Origin: CAZFRF01 sp964540925
GTDB taxonomy: Bacteria > Patescibacteriota > Microgenomatia > Levybacterales > UBA12049
Length of the DNA stretch: 34,635 bases
Direction: 5' to 3'
Assembly: GCA_964540925.1 (NCBI GenBank)
Contig: CAZIOR010000005.1
Span: forward strand, 1 to 34,635
A model generated the notes under the pieces. The model had not been told where the DNA came from and ran no database searches. It saw only the letters and a program-made list of their open reading frames with translations. Position 1 is the first letter of the stretch; every line of letters begins with the position of its first letter. The position numbers and the translations under genes are program-made. Positions 14,107-22,305 of the stretch are shown one piece after another.

Positions 14107-14879
14107 GTGATAAAGCGTTAGAAGGATTGCCTTCTTCTAGTTCTGTCCCGCAAGAGCTAAAACCCAGTTTTAAAACAGTTAGAAAAATACACACGCAGTC
14201 TTTGCATATTGCTAAAGATGCATACCCTGAGCATACAGGAATATTGGGCAGATTTAGAAACCGCGGAATTTCCGAAAAAAGAAGAAAACTCGCCCGAGAA
14301 ATATCTCTACCCAATATAGTTACTGAACTTAGACACCAACACCGTGAAGAAGAATTGATTCGAGAAGGTGAAATTGATCCATTAACCCAAATCTATAATC
14401 GTAAAGGATTTTTAAGAAGAGCTGGTGAAGAACAGTCAAGACTTGGAAGAGAAAGAGAAACCAATCCAGATGAAGAAACAGTAGTTTTTTTCTTTGATGG
14501 TGATAATTTTAAGCAAGTTAATGATACTTTAGGCCATGACGAAGGAGATAGGGTTTTACAACGAATGTCTCAGGCCTTAACTGATACCGTTAGAGACACG
14601 GATATTGTTGGCAGACTAGGTGGAGACGAATTTGCAATCATTATGCCTGGAATTAGTCTTAAAGATTCAATCATCTATTGGGAGCGCTTAAGTAAAGTAT
14701 TAGAAGAAAGAGGCTTAAAAATGTCAGCTGGAGCTAGCGTTTTACATACTAATGACCTTGCCTTAAGCTTAAGGCAAGCAGATACTGCACTTTACGACTC
14801 AAAAGATGCAAAAAAGGTCTCCGGAAGAAGCGAATTTAGTATATACTATGGTCAACCTTTAAGGGAAAAAGGGAAATAA
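14103..14879 (+). CDS. Cytoplasmic GGDEF protein (probable diguanylate cyclase)
   Basis: The 258-aa product has an N-terminal region of about 95 residues with no recognised sensor fold (Ser/Pro-rich, then Arg/Lys-rich and helical) and a complete GGDEF domain from DPLTQIYNRKGF to the end. The active site is intact: the metal Asp in FFDGDNFKQVNDTLGHDEGD and G173-G-D-E-F177. R164-D-T-D167, five residues before it, fits the inhibitory I-site RxxD. No membrane segment is seen, so it should make c-di-GMP in the cytoplasm. It overlaps gatB by 4 nt and ends 1 nt before dnaE, so it is embedded in a translation/replication unit. No EAL, HD-GYP or PilZ partner is encoded in this window. Confidence 0.92.
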   Translation: MSDKALEGLPSSSSVPQELKPSFKTVRKIHTQSLHIAKDAYPEHTGILGRFRNRGISEKRRKLAREISLPNIVTELRHQHREEELIREGEIDPLTQIYNRKGFLRRAGEEQSRLGRERETNPDEETVVFFFDGDNFKQVNDTLGHDEGDRVLQRMSQALTDTVRDTDIVGRLGGDEFAIIMPGISLKDSIIYWERLSKVLEERGLKMSAGASVLHTNDLALSLRQADTALYDSKDAKKVSGRSEFSIYYGQPLREKGK

Positions 14880-14880
14880 T

Positions 14881-17800
14881 ATGGCAGACTTTGTACATCT
14901 TCACAATCACAGCGAATTCTCACTTCTTGATGGTCTTTCTAAAGCAAAAAATATGGTAGCCAGAGTCAAGGATCTTGGCATGAAAGCAATTGCCATTACT
15001 GATCATGGCAATATGTACGGTGTCATTAATTTTTATAAAACTTGTGTAGCTGAGGGCATAAAACCAATCATTGGTGCAGAGATTTATATTGCTAAAAGAT
15101 CAATGCACGACAAAGAAGCTGGAATTGACGGGGATTCAAATCATTTAATCTTACTTGCTAAAAATTTAAATGGTTATAAAAACTTAATGAAAATAATCTC
15201 AGCTGCTGGACTGGAAGGTTATTATTACAAACCAAGAACTGACTTAGAACTTCTAAGGAAATACAGCAAAGATTTAATTTGCCTAAGTGCTTGTGTTAAC
15301 GGCTTTGTTTCAGATCCCCTCTTGCATGGCCAAGAAAAATTAGCAGAAGAAAGAGCTCAAAAATTAAATGAAATTTTTGGACAAGGCAATTTCTATTTAG
15401 AACTTCAAAAACATATACACGTACCTGATCAAGAAATCTTAAACCCAAAACTTGCAGCTCTAGGTGAAAAACTTGGCATTCCTTTAGTTGCAACTAATGA
15501 TAATCATTACACTAAACCCGATGACGCAGAAGCTCAAGAAGCACTACTCTGTATTCAGACTCAATCAACCTTAGATACACCAGGCAGAAAATTATCAATG
15601 ATTGACTCCCCTGATTTTTACATTAAAAGCCCTGAAGAAATGACAGGCCTTTTTGTAGATTATCCTGAAGCAATTGAGAATACAGTCAAAATTGCCGATA
15701 TGTGCAACGTTGAAATTACCTTAGGAAAGTGGATTATGCCTATCTTTGAAGTCCCAGGTGGAATCACAGCTGCTGAATATATGAAAGAAAAAGTTGACGA
15801 AGGACTAATTAAAAGATATGGAAAAATTACTCCAGAAATTGCCGAAAGAAGAGATTATGAACTTTCAATTATTTTAGGCAAAGGTTATGAAACCTATATC
15901 TTAATCGTTGCAGACTTTGTTAACTGGGCAAAGTCTAACGGTATTACAGTTGGACCTGGAAGAGGCTCAAATGCAGGCTCAATTGTTTCTTACGCTTTAT
16001 CTATTTCAGATATTGATCCGTTATTTTTTAAATTGCCGTTTGAAAGGTTTTTAAATCCAATGCGCCCTTCCCCACCAGATATTGATTTAGATTTTGCAGA
16101 TAACAGAAGAGATGAAGTAATTGAATACGTTCGTAGTAAATATGGACATGATAAAGTCGCTCAGATTATTACTTTTGGAACAATGGAGGCAAGAGGTTCA
16201 GTCAGGGATATTGGTAGAGTTTTAGGTTATCCATATGCAATACCAGATCGTATTTCTAAAATGATTCCTCCTGGTTGGCAAGGACATGCAATGACAATTG
16301 ATAAAGCTCTTGAACAAAGCCCAGAGCTAAAAATTGCTTATTCAATGGAAGATGAAACCAAAAGAATGCTTGATTTAGCCAGAAAAGTCGAAGGTGTTGC
16401 CAGACATGCTTCCGTTCATGCTGCTGGTGTTGTTATTGCAGACAAAGATATTACAGAATACACACCTTTGCAAAGAGAAACAAATGGAGAAAAAATTATT
16501 TCTCAATATGACATGTACAGTATTGGCGAAGACGGAGTTGGACTTTTAAAGATTGATTTTTTAGGTCTTAGAAACTTAACCATTATTCAGGAAGCTTTAA
16601 AATTCATACAAATAAATCAAGGTATTGAGGTAGATTTCTCAAAAATTTCATTTGAAGATAAAAAAACCTATGAACTCCTTGCTTCAGGCGAAACAACTGG
16701 AATTTTCCAACTTGAATCTGCTGGAATGCGTAGATACATTAAGGAACTAAAACCAACTACGATTTTTGATCTTCAAGCTATGGTTGCATTATATCGACCT
16801 GGTCCTATGGCAAATATTCCTGAGTTTATTAAAAGAAAAAATAATCCAAAACTTATTTCCTATCCCGATCCAAGACTTGAAGACATTCTTAAAGAATCAT
16901 ACGGAATCATTACCTTCCAAGATGACATGCTTTTAACTGCGATTAAGGTAGCAGGCTATTCCTGGTTAACTGCAGATAAATTAAGAAAAGCAGTTGGCAA
17001 GAAAATTCCTGCGGAAATGAAAAAACAACACGAAAGCTTTGTTTCGGGCTGTGTAGAAAATGGAATGAAAAAAGACAAAGCAGAAAACCTATGGACTCTT
17101 TTTGAGCCGTTCGCAGGTTATGGTTTTGGTAAAGCACATGCTGCCTGTTACGCAACAATTGCTTTTAGAACCGCCTATCTTAAAGCTCACTATCCAGTTG
17201 AATTTATGACAGCACTTTTAACTGCTGAATCTAGAGGCACTACTGGACCTGTAAAGAATGAAAAAATTTCTCAAGCAGTTGCTGAATGTAAAAGATTAAA
17301 AATTGAAGTATTGCCTCCTGATATTAATAAATCTGAAGATGAATTTTCTATTGAAAACAATACTAAAATAAGATTTGGTCTATCTGCAGTCAAAAACGTT
17401 GGCGAGGCTGCTATTTCCAACATTATTGAAAATAGATCAAAAGGTTTATTTAAAAGCTTTGAAGATTTTTGCACTAGAGTTGACTTATCTACAATTAATA
17501 AAAAGACAGTTGAAAGCTTGATTAAAGCAGGCGCTATGGACTCCTTCGGCAAAAGAGCAAGACTATTAATTGATTATCCAGAAATAGTTGAGAAAGCTAA
17601 TCGCACAAAGAAAAAAGATACAGGTGGACAAGGAAGTTTATTTGGCGAAGATGATATGCCGGCAATTAAAACCGTAGCCAACCTTGATGTTGATGATTTT
17701 TCAGATAATGAAAAACTTAGCTTTGAAAAAGAATTCTTAGGTTTTTATTTAACAGCTCATCCACAAATGGGAAACCTTATGAAAATCAAGGAAAAAATTA

Positions 17801-18102
17801 CCCATGAAATTCAAGCTTTAGAAGAAGAAAAACAAAATGCCAATGTAATTATTGGTGGAATTATTGAAACAGTTAGAAAAATATTTACCAAAAAATCAAA
17901 CAAAGAAATGGCATTTATAACTATTGCCGATGAAAACGGAACCCTTATGGAATGCGTTGTTTTTCCTAAAGTTTTTGATTTATATAAAAATACATTGGTA
18001 AAAGAAAACGTAATCCTTATCTCGGGAAAAGTTGACTCAAAAAATGACAAACCAGTAATACTTGTTGAAAAAATCTCTAATTTCACTAGTTTAGCTTCTT
18101 GA
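14881..18102 (+). CDS. dnaE: DNA polymerase III alpha subunit
   Basis: Replicative polymerase of the C family, DnaE type (1073 aa, slightly short). The N-terminal PHP domain keeps its metal-binding pattern (H7, H9 in HLHNHSEFSLLDG, then ITDHGNMYG, and NDNHYT), so a PHP-based proofreading activity is possible, though not shown. The palm has the catalytic Asp residues in PDIDLDFADNRR (D400, D402, D404) and the GPGRGSNAGS block. The little-finger and fingers region includes RHASVHAAGVVI, YRPGPM and GKAHAACYATIAF. An OB-fold nucleic-acid domain sits at about 975-1065 (NVIIGGIIETVRKI). No exonuclease domain of the PolC type is present. It starts 1 nt after the GGDEF stop with at best a weak AAGGGA site. 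Its TGA stop lies inside the -35 of the atp operon promoter. Confidence 0.97.
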   Translation: MADFVHLHNHSEFSLLDGLSKAKNMVARVKDLGMKAIAITDHGNMYGVINFYKTCVAEGIKPIIGAEIYIAKRSMHDKEAGIDGDSNHLILLAKNLNGYKNLMKIISAAGLEGYYYKPRTDLELLRKYSKDLICLSACVNGFVSDPLLHGQEKLAEERAQKLNEIFGQGNFYLELQKHIHVPDQEILNPKLAALGEKLGIPLVATNDNHYTKPDDAEAQEALLCIQTQSTLDTPGRKLSMIDSPDFYIKSPEEMTGLFVDYPEAIENTVKIADMCNVEITLGKWIMPIFEVPGGITAAEYMKEKVDEGLIKRYGKITPEIAERRDYELSIILGKGYETYILIVADFVNWAKSNGITVGPGRGSNAGSIVSYALSISDIDPLFFKLPFERFLNPMRPSPPDIDLDFADNRRDEVIEYVRSKYGHDKVAQIITFGTMEARGSVRDIGRVLGYPYAIPDRISKMIPPGWQGHAMTIDKALEQSPELKIAYSMEDETKRMLDLARKVEGVARHASVHAAGVVIADKDITEYTPLQRETNGEKIISQYDMYSIGEDGVGLLKIDFLGLRNLTIIQEALKFIQINQGIEVDFSKISFEDKKTYELLASGETTGIFQLESAGMRRYIKELKPTTIFDLQAMVALYRPGPMANIPEFIKRKNNPKLISYPDPRLEDILKESYGIITFQDDMLLTAIKVAGYSWLTADKLRKAVGKKIPAEMKKQHESFVSGCVENGMKKDKAENLWTLFEPFAGYGFGKAHAACYATIAFRTAYLKAHYPVEFMTALLTAESRGTTGPVKNEKISQAVAECKRLKIEVLPPDINKSEDEFSIENNTKIRFGLSAVKNVGEAAISNIIENRSKGLFKSFEDFCTRVDLSTINKKTVESLIKAGAMDSFGKRARLLIDYPEIVEKANRTKKKDTGGQGSLFGEDDMPAIKTVANLDVDDFSDNEKLSFEKEFLGFYLTAHPQMGNLMKIKEKITHEIQALEEEKQNANVIIGGIIETVRKIFTKKSNKEMAFITIADENGTLMECVVFPKVFDLYKNTLVKENVILISGKVDSKNDKPVILVEKISNFTSLAS

Positions 18103-18127
18103 CGCAAGGCTAATTTATTCGTAAAAT
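18099..18127 (+). promoter_or_regulatory. Sigma70 promoter of the atp operon
   Basis: TTGACG (18099-18104), 17-nt spacer, TAAAAT (18122-18127). The -10 ends 6 nt before the atpB ATG, so the operon mRNA should be leaderless. The -35 contains the dnaE TGA stop codon. Confidence 0.78.
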
Positions 18128-18133
18128 ATAAGC

Positions 18134-18865
18134 ATGGTTTCATTCGCAGCAGAACCTATTATTCGTTTGGGCAATTTTGCTATAACTAATACATTTTTAG
18201 ATATGTTATTAGTTGATGCTATTATCATTGGAATTATTGCATTAACCAGAAAAAAACTCGCCCTTATCCCCTCTAAACTACAAATGTTTGTAGAAATATT
18301 AATTAGTGAATTTTATAGCATTACAGAATCAGTAGCCGGAAAAAATAGCAGCAAGATCTTTCCCTATTTTATGACTTTTTTCTTATTTATCTTAATTGCC
18401 AACTGGACTGGTCTTATTCCAGGCCTTACTGCAGTTGGTCTTAAGCATGGAGAAGAAATTGTTCCCTTTTTAAGACCTCTTACCAGTGATTTTAACGGAA
18501 CACTTGGACTTGCAATTGTTTCAGCAGCAGCCACCCATATTATGGCTATTCAAACAGTAGGTATAAAAGATTATTTGAGTAGATATTTATCGTTTAATCC
18601 ATTATACTTATTTATTGGTACTCTGGAAATCATTTCTGAGCTCACTAAAATAGTCTCTCTATCCTTTAGGCTTTTCGGAAATGTTTACGCAGGAGAAGTA
18701 GTTATGCATACAGTTTCATCAATATTTGCTTTTATTTTCCCACTTCCATTCCTTTCTTTGGAATTCATTGTTGGACTTGTCCAAGCTTTGGTTTTTTCTA
18801 TGTTGACGATGGCATTTATGGCGATTTTAACAACGCCCCATCATGCTGAGGAGGTGAGTCATTAA
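18134..18865 (+). CDS. atpB: F1Fo ATP synthase subunit a
   Basis: Subunit a forms the proton half-channels next to the c-ring. The 243-aa protein has several membrane segments and the family signature SLSFRLFGNVYAGEVV, in which R179 is the essential Arg facing the c-ring carboxylate. The short N-terminus (SFAAEPIIRLGNFAITN) is typical. Start at ATG 18134 is supported by the promoter -10 ending 6 nt upstream; there is no Shine-Dalgarno sequence. It is the first gene of atpBEFHAGDC; no atpI precedes it. Confidence 0.97.
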   Translation: MVSFAAEPIIRLGNFAITNTFLDMLLVDAIIIGIIALTRKKLALIPSKLQMFVEILISEFYSITESVAGKNSSKIFPYFMTFFLFILIANWTGLIPGLTAVGLKHGEEIVPFLRPLTSDFNGTLGLAIVSAAATHIMAIQTVGIKDYLSRYLSFNPLYLFIGTLEIISELTKIVSLSFRLFGNVYAGEVVMHTVSSIFAFIFPLPFLSLEFIVGLVQALVFSMLTMAFMAILTTPHHAEEVSH

Positions 18866-19071
18866 TGAATTTTAGTATCTCTGGAGGATTAATAGTTGCA
18901 CTTGGAGGTATTTTGCCAGCTTTGAGCATTGGTCTTATTGGAGCAAAAGCTATGGAAGCTATTGGTAGAAATCCAGAAGCATCTGGAAAAATTTTACCAG
19001 CTATGCTTTTAGGTATGGCATTTGCAGAAGCTATTGCAATTTACTCTTTAATTCTAGCTTTTACAAAATAA
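18865..19071 (+). CDS. atpE: F1Fo ATP synthase subunit c
   Basis: Two-helix c-ring protein (68 aa) that carries ions through Fo. Helix 1 is Gly/Ala-rich, the polar loop is AIGRNPEASGK, and helix 2 holds the ion-binding carboxylate E55 in AFAEAIAIYSL. The position four residues after P18 is Ile22 rather than the Gln of Na+-type rings, and E55 is followed by Ala-Ile rather than Ser-Thr. This favours proton coupling. A strong Shine-Dalgarno GAGGAGGTGA (18848-18857) lies inside the atpB end, 7 nt before the ATG. Such a strong site fits the high c-subunit copy number needed per complex. The ATG overlaps the atpB TAA by 1 nt. Confidence 0.97.
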   Translation: MNFSISGGLIVALGGILPALSIGLIGAKAMEAIGRNPEASGKILPAMLLGMAFAEAIAIYSLILAFTK

Positions 19072-19080
19072 CAGTAAAAT

Positions 19081-19584
19081 ATGGAAATATTACATAATTT
19101 TGGATTTGATTTACCAATGTTGGTAGCTCAAATCATAAACTTTCTTGTCATATTCTTTGTTCTAAAGAAATTTTTATATAAACCTGTCATGAACATGATG
19201 AAGACAAGGGAAGATAAAATTAACCTAGGTTTAAAACAAGCTGAAGAAGCAAGTATTAAACTGGAAAAAGCGCTTGAAGAAGAAAAAAAGATCTTAACTA
19301 AAGCGCAAGATGAAAGCCGCAAGCTAATTGAGGAAGCTAGGGCTGAGGCTTTGTCTCTAAGCTCAGAAATTGAGGAAAACGCAAGAGTTCAAACGCAAAA
19401 AATGCTAGAAGATGCACGCGCTCAAATGACTCAAGAATCTGAGGAAATTGAAAAAAAGATTTCTCAAAGAGTCAGTGAACTTGCAGTTGAAATGCTTTCT
19501 AACTCTCTTAAGGGTGTATTTACGGAAAAAGATCAAAAAGCATTCTTAGATAAAGCTTTAAAGAAAGTTAAGAAAACTAACTAA
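19081..19584 (+). CDS. atpF: F1Fo ATP synthase subunit b
   Basis: Peripheral-stalk subunit (167 aa): one N-terminal membrane helix (about residues 10-31, LVAQIINFLVIFFVLKKFLY), then a long charged coiled coil (about 40-140) rich in Glu, Lys and Ala, ending near LKKVKKTN. The hinge with KPVMNMMKTREDKI is typical. Only one b-type gene is present, so the stalk should be a homodimer. No Shine-Dalgarno sequence is seen; the 9-nt gap after atpE suggests reinitiation. Confidence 0.95.
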   Translation: MEILHNFGFDLPMLVAQIINFLVIFFVLKKFLYKPVMNMMKTREDKINLGLKQAEEASIKLEKALEEEKKILTKAQDESRKLIEEARAEALSLSSEIEENARVQTQKMLEDARAQMTQESEEIEKKISQRVSELAVEMLSNSLKGVFTEKDQKAFLDKALKKVKKTN

Positions 19585-19928
19585 TGAAATTAAGTGAAAT
19601 TAAAAAATTAGCTCAAGCAAGTTACAAAAATAAAGCATTAGATGAGGAAAGAGTTCTAAAAATTGCTAAGAATTTAAACAGAACTGAGCTTAGACAATAT
19701 ATTAAAGAACTTAAACTAATTGAGGCTAAAAATACTGTCAAAATTTTTGTCTCTTCAAAATCTAAAGCTTTAGAAGTAGAATTAAAAAGGATTTTTAGTT
19801 CTAAAAAAGTAGAATTTATTGAAGATAAAAATTTAATAGCTGGAATTAAGATAGTAGATTTTGATAAAATCTATGAGGTAAATCTAAAAAATACACTAGA
19901 ATCAATGGTTGAATATATAAATAAATAA
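19584..19928 (+). CDS. atpH: F1Fo ATP synthase subunit delta, shortened
   Basis: Delta (OSCP) links the peripheral stalk to the top of F1. The C-terminal part matches the family: NTVKIFVSSKSKALEVELK followed by FIEDKNLIAGIKIVDFDKIYEVN, equivalent to the usual D-x-SLIGG-I-x-D-x-D stretch. The product is only 114 aa, against about 175-180 in most bacteria. The missing part is in the N-terminal helical domain that binds the alpha subunit N-termini; only about 50 residues stand before the C-terminal domain. The gene order (between atpF and atpA) and the 1-nt overlap with the atpF stop support the call. No frameshift or in-frame break was seen upstream, since atpF ends at the ATG. Confidence 0.9.
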   Translation: MKLSEIKKLAQASYKNKALDEERVLKIAKNLNRTELRQYIKELKLIEAKNTVKIFVSSKSKALEVELKRIFSSKKVEFIEDKNLIAGIKIVDFDKIYEVNLKNTLESMVEYINK

Positions 19929-19929
19929 T

Positions 19930-21453
19930 ATGAAAACAAGCGATCAAATATTAGAACAATTAGAGAAAAAGCTTTCAAGCTTCGATCAGCAGATCGGCTC
20001 TAAAAATATTGGTATAGTTGAAAAAAATACTGACGGAGTTATTGTTGCATCTGGCCTATCTGAGGCTCAAATGGGAGAACTCGTTGAGTTTGAAAACAAG
20101 AGTAAGGGTGTTATTCTAAATTTAGACCAAGATAGTGTTTCCATAATTCTTTTAGATAAAGCAACTAACATTAAAGAGGGAGATACAGTTAAAAGAACTG
20201 AAAAACTTTTAAGCGTTGAGGCTTCTGAAGAACTTTTAGGAAGAGTTATTAACCCACTTGGTATTCCACTTGATGGCAAACCAGTAATTAAAAAAGGCAA
20301 ATTAATGCCACTTGAAAGAATTGCGGCAGGAGTTGTTGAAAGAGAACCAGTTACTTCCCCGCTCAAAACCGGAATTAAGGCAATTGACGCTATGATTCCA
20401 ATCGGAAGAGGTCAAAGAGAATTAATTATTGGTGATAGAGGAACAGGAAAAACTGCAGTAGCAATCGACACAATCATTAATCAAAAGTCTACACATAAAA
20501 ATAAAAATGTTAAACCAGTTTTCTGTATCTATGTTGCTATTGGACAAAAACAAAGCACAATTGCTCAAGTTGTCGAAAAGCTTAAAGAAACAGGTGCTCT
20601 TGACTATACAATCGTCGTGGCAGCATCCGCTTCTGATCCAGCAGCACTTCTCTATCTCGCACCATATGCCGGCGTTTCAATTGCAGAATACTTTATGGAA
20701 AAAGGCCAAGATGTTTTAGTAGTTTATGACGATTTAACTAAACACGCTTGGGCATACAGACAAATTACCTTAGTTTTGAAAAGACCAGCAGGACGTGAGG
20801 CTTATCCAGGGGATATTTTCTACCTTCACAGTAGACTCTTAGAAAGAGCAGTTAAATTAAATAAGGATAATGGTGGCGGATCTATTACGGCACTACCTAT
20901 CATCGAAACCCAGGCCAATGATTTAAGTGCGTATATTCCAACCAACGTTATTTCTATTACCGACGGTCAGATCTTCTTCTTAACTGATCTCTTCTACAGC
21001 GGTATCAGGCCAGCTATTGATGCAGGAAATTCAGTTTCAAGGGTTGGAGGAGCAGCTCAAACTTCAGCCATAAAATCAGTTGCAGGTAAAATGAGATTAG
21101 AGCTCGCGCAATACAATAACTTAGCAGCTTTTGCTCAATTTGGAAGCGATTTAGACGAAGCAACAGCTAAGCAATTAGACCGAGGCAAGAAAACAATTGA
21201 ACTCTTAAAACAACCTCAATACCAACCACTATCAGAAGCTTTGGAATACTTAAGTATTTACCTTGCAGCAAATGGTCTCTTAGATGATATTAGTCTTGAA
21301 AATGTACTCAGATTTGAAACTGAATACCACGACTTTATGACTCGAAAAAATCCAAAGATTTTAGAAGAATTATCAACAGGAGCGAAACCAAACGAAGAAC
21401 TTCTTAAAAAATTAGAAAAATCAGTAGCAGAGTTTAAAAAGATGTTCAAATAA
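19930..21453 (+). CDS. atpA: F1Fo ATP synthase subunit alpha
   Basis: Alpha (507 aa) forms the non-catalytic nucleotide sites of the F1 hexamer. Motifs: GDRGTGKTAV P-loop (168-177), AIGQKQSTIAQVV, VVYDDLTKHAWAYRQ, the ALPIIETQANDLSAYIP block and the ISITDGQIFF signature, followed by RPAIDAGNSVSRVGG with the Arg finger region. Full length. It starts 1 nt after atpH without a Shine-Dalgarno sequence. Confidence 0.98.
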   Translation: MKTSDQILEQLEKKLSSFDQQIGSKNIGIVEKNTDGVIVASGLSEAQMGELVEFENKSKGVILNLDQDSVSIILLDKATNIKEGDTVKRTEKLLSVEASEELLGRVINPLGIPLDGKPVIKKGKLMPLERIAAGVVEREPVTSPLKTGIKAIDAMIPIGRGQRELIIGDRGTGKTAVAIDTIINQKSTHKNKNVKPVFCIYVAIGQKQSTIAQVVEKLKETGALDYTIVVAASASDPAALLYLAPYAGVSIAEYFMEKGQDVLVVYDDLTKHAWAYRQITLVLKRPAGREAYPGDIFYLHSRLLERAVKLNKDNGGGSITALPIIETQANDLSAYIPTNVISITDGQIFFLTDLFYSGIRPAIDAGNSVSRVGGAAQTSAIKSVAGKMRLELAQYNNLAAFAQFGSDLDEATAKQLDRGKKTIELLKQPQYQPLSEALEYLSIYLAANGLLDDISLENVLRFETEYHDFMTRKNPKILEELSTGAKPNEELLKKLEKSVAEFKKMFK

Positions 21454-21456
21454 GCT

Positions 21457-22305
21457 ATGGCAACCTTAATTTCCCTTAAAAGAAGAATCAAAACAGCAAA
21501 AAATGTATCGAAAACTACTAAGGCAATGCAACTTATTTCCGCATCAAAACTAAAAAAGGCTCAAGATGCAGCTGTTATGGCTAAGCCTTATGTTGCTAAA
21601 CTTGAAGTTTTATCTAAGGAACTCGCAGCTAAAATCGAAAAAAATAATTTAAGTGAATATATGATTAAACCAGATAACATCAATTCAAAGCTTTATATTG
21701 TCATTTCCCCAGACAAGGGTCTTTCTGGAGGACTTGTAACAAATTTAATTAGAGAGGTAGCAAATTTAGACACCAAATCTAAAGACTACTTTATAGTTAT
21801 TGGTAAAAAAGCTCAAACTTATGTATCAGCTCTTGATAAAGAAATTATTGCTGCGTTTCCATTTGGCACTACCCTACCTTCATTTGACGTCGTTTATGGT
21901 CTTTCTAAGCTTGTAAACGAATATTTCTTAGGCAAAAAGGTCAATGAAGTTGTAATTATTACAACTAAATTTGTTAGTGTTTTCACCCAAACTCCCAATA
22001 AAACAACACTTTTACCAATAGCTCCACAAGAACTTTTAAAAACAGATCAAAACTTAGTGTTTGAACCAAGCGTAAAGGAACTTCTTCCTGACCTTTTACA
22101 ACATTACGTAGAAATGGTAATATATCAAAGCTTTCTTGAAAGCTACGCATCTGAACAAGCAGCTAGAATGATTGCTATGAAAAATGCTACAGATAACGCA
22201 AAAGAGATGATTTCAGACTTAAATTTAATCTATAATAAGACAAGACAAGAAAAAATAACTAATGAGTTATTAGATATAGGAGGAGCTTCATATGCCCAAA
22301 ACTAA
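21457..22305 (+). CDS. atpG: F1Fo ATP synthase subunit gamma
   Basis: Central-shaft subunit (282 aa). The N-terminal helix has SLKRRIKTAKNVSKTTKAMQ and the C-terminal helix has SEQAARMIAMKNATDNAKEM with the conserved NKTRQEKITNEL ending; these two pair as the rotating coiled coil. The middle domain includes SPDKGLSGGLVTNL. The gene starts 3 nt after atpA, and its last 14 nt overlap atpD, whose Shine-Dalgarno sequence lies inside it. Confidence 0.97.
   Translation: MATLISLKRRIKTAKNVSKTTKAMQLISASKLKKAQDAAVMAKPYVAKLEVLSKELAAKIEKNNLSEYMIKPDNINSKLYIVISPDKGLSGGLVTNLIREVANLDTKSKDYFIVIGKKAQTYVSALDKEIIAAFPFGTTLPSFDVVYGLSKLVNEYFLGKKVNEVVIITTKFVSVFTQTPNKTTLLPIAPQELLKTDQNLVFEPSVKELLPDLLQHYVEMVIYQSFLESYASEQAARMIAMKNATDNAKEMISDLNLIYNKTRQEKITNELLDIGGASYAQN

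Noticed and set aside
17811..18143. 110-aa minus-strand reading frame over the dnaE end
   Set aside because: It lies antisense to well-conserved dnaE sequence and covers the atp promoter. Its composition follows the reverse complement of dnaE, and it has no promoter or Shine-Dalgarno sequence.
18865..19071. Na+-coupled ATP synthase
   Set aside because: The c subunit lacks the Gln four residues after the helix-1 Pro and the Ser/Thr after the carboxylate that mark Na+ binding.
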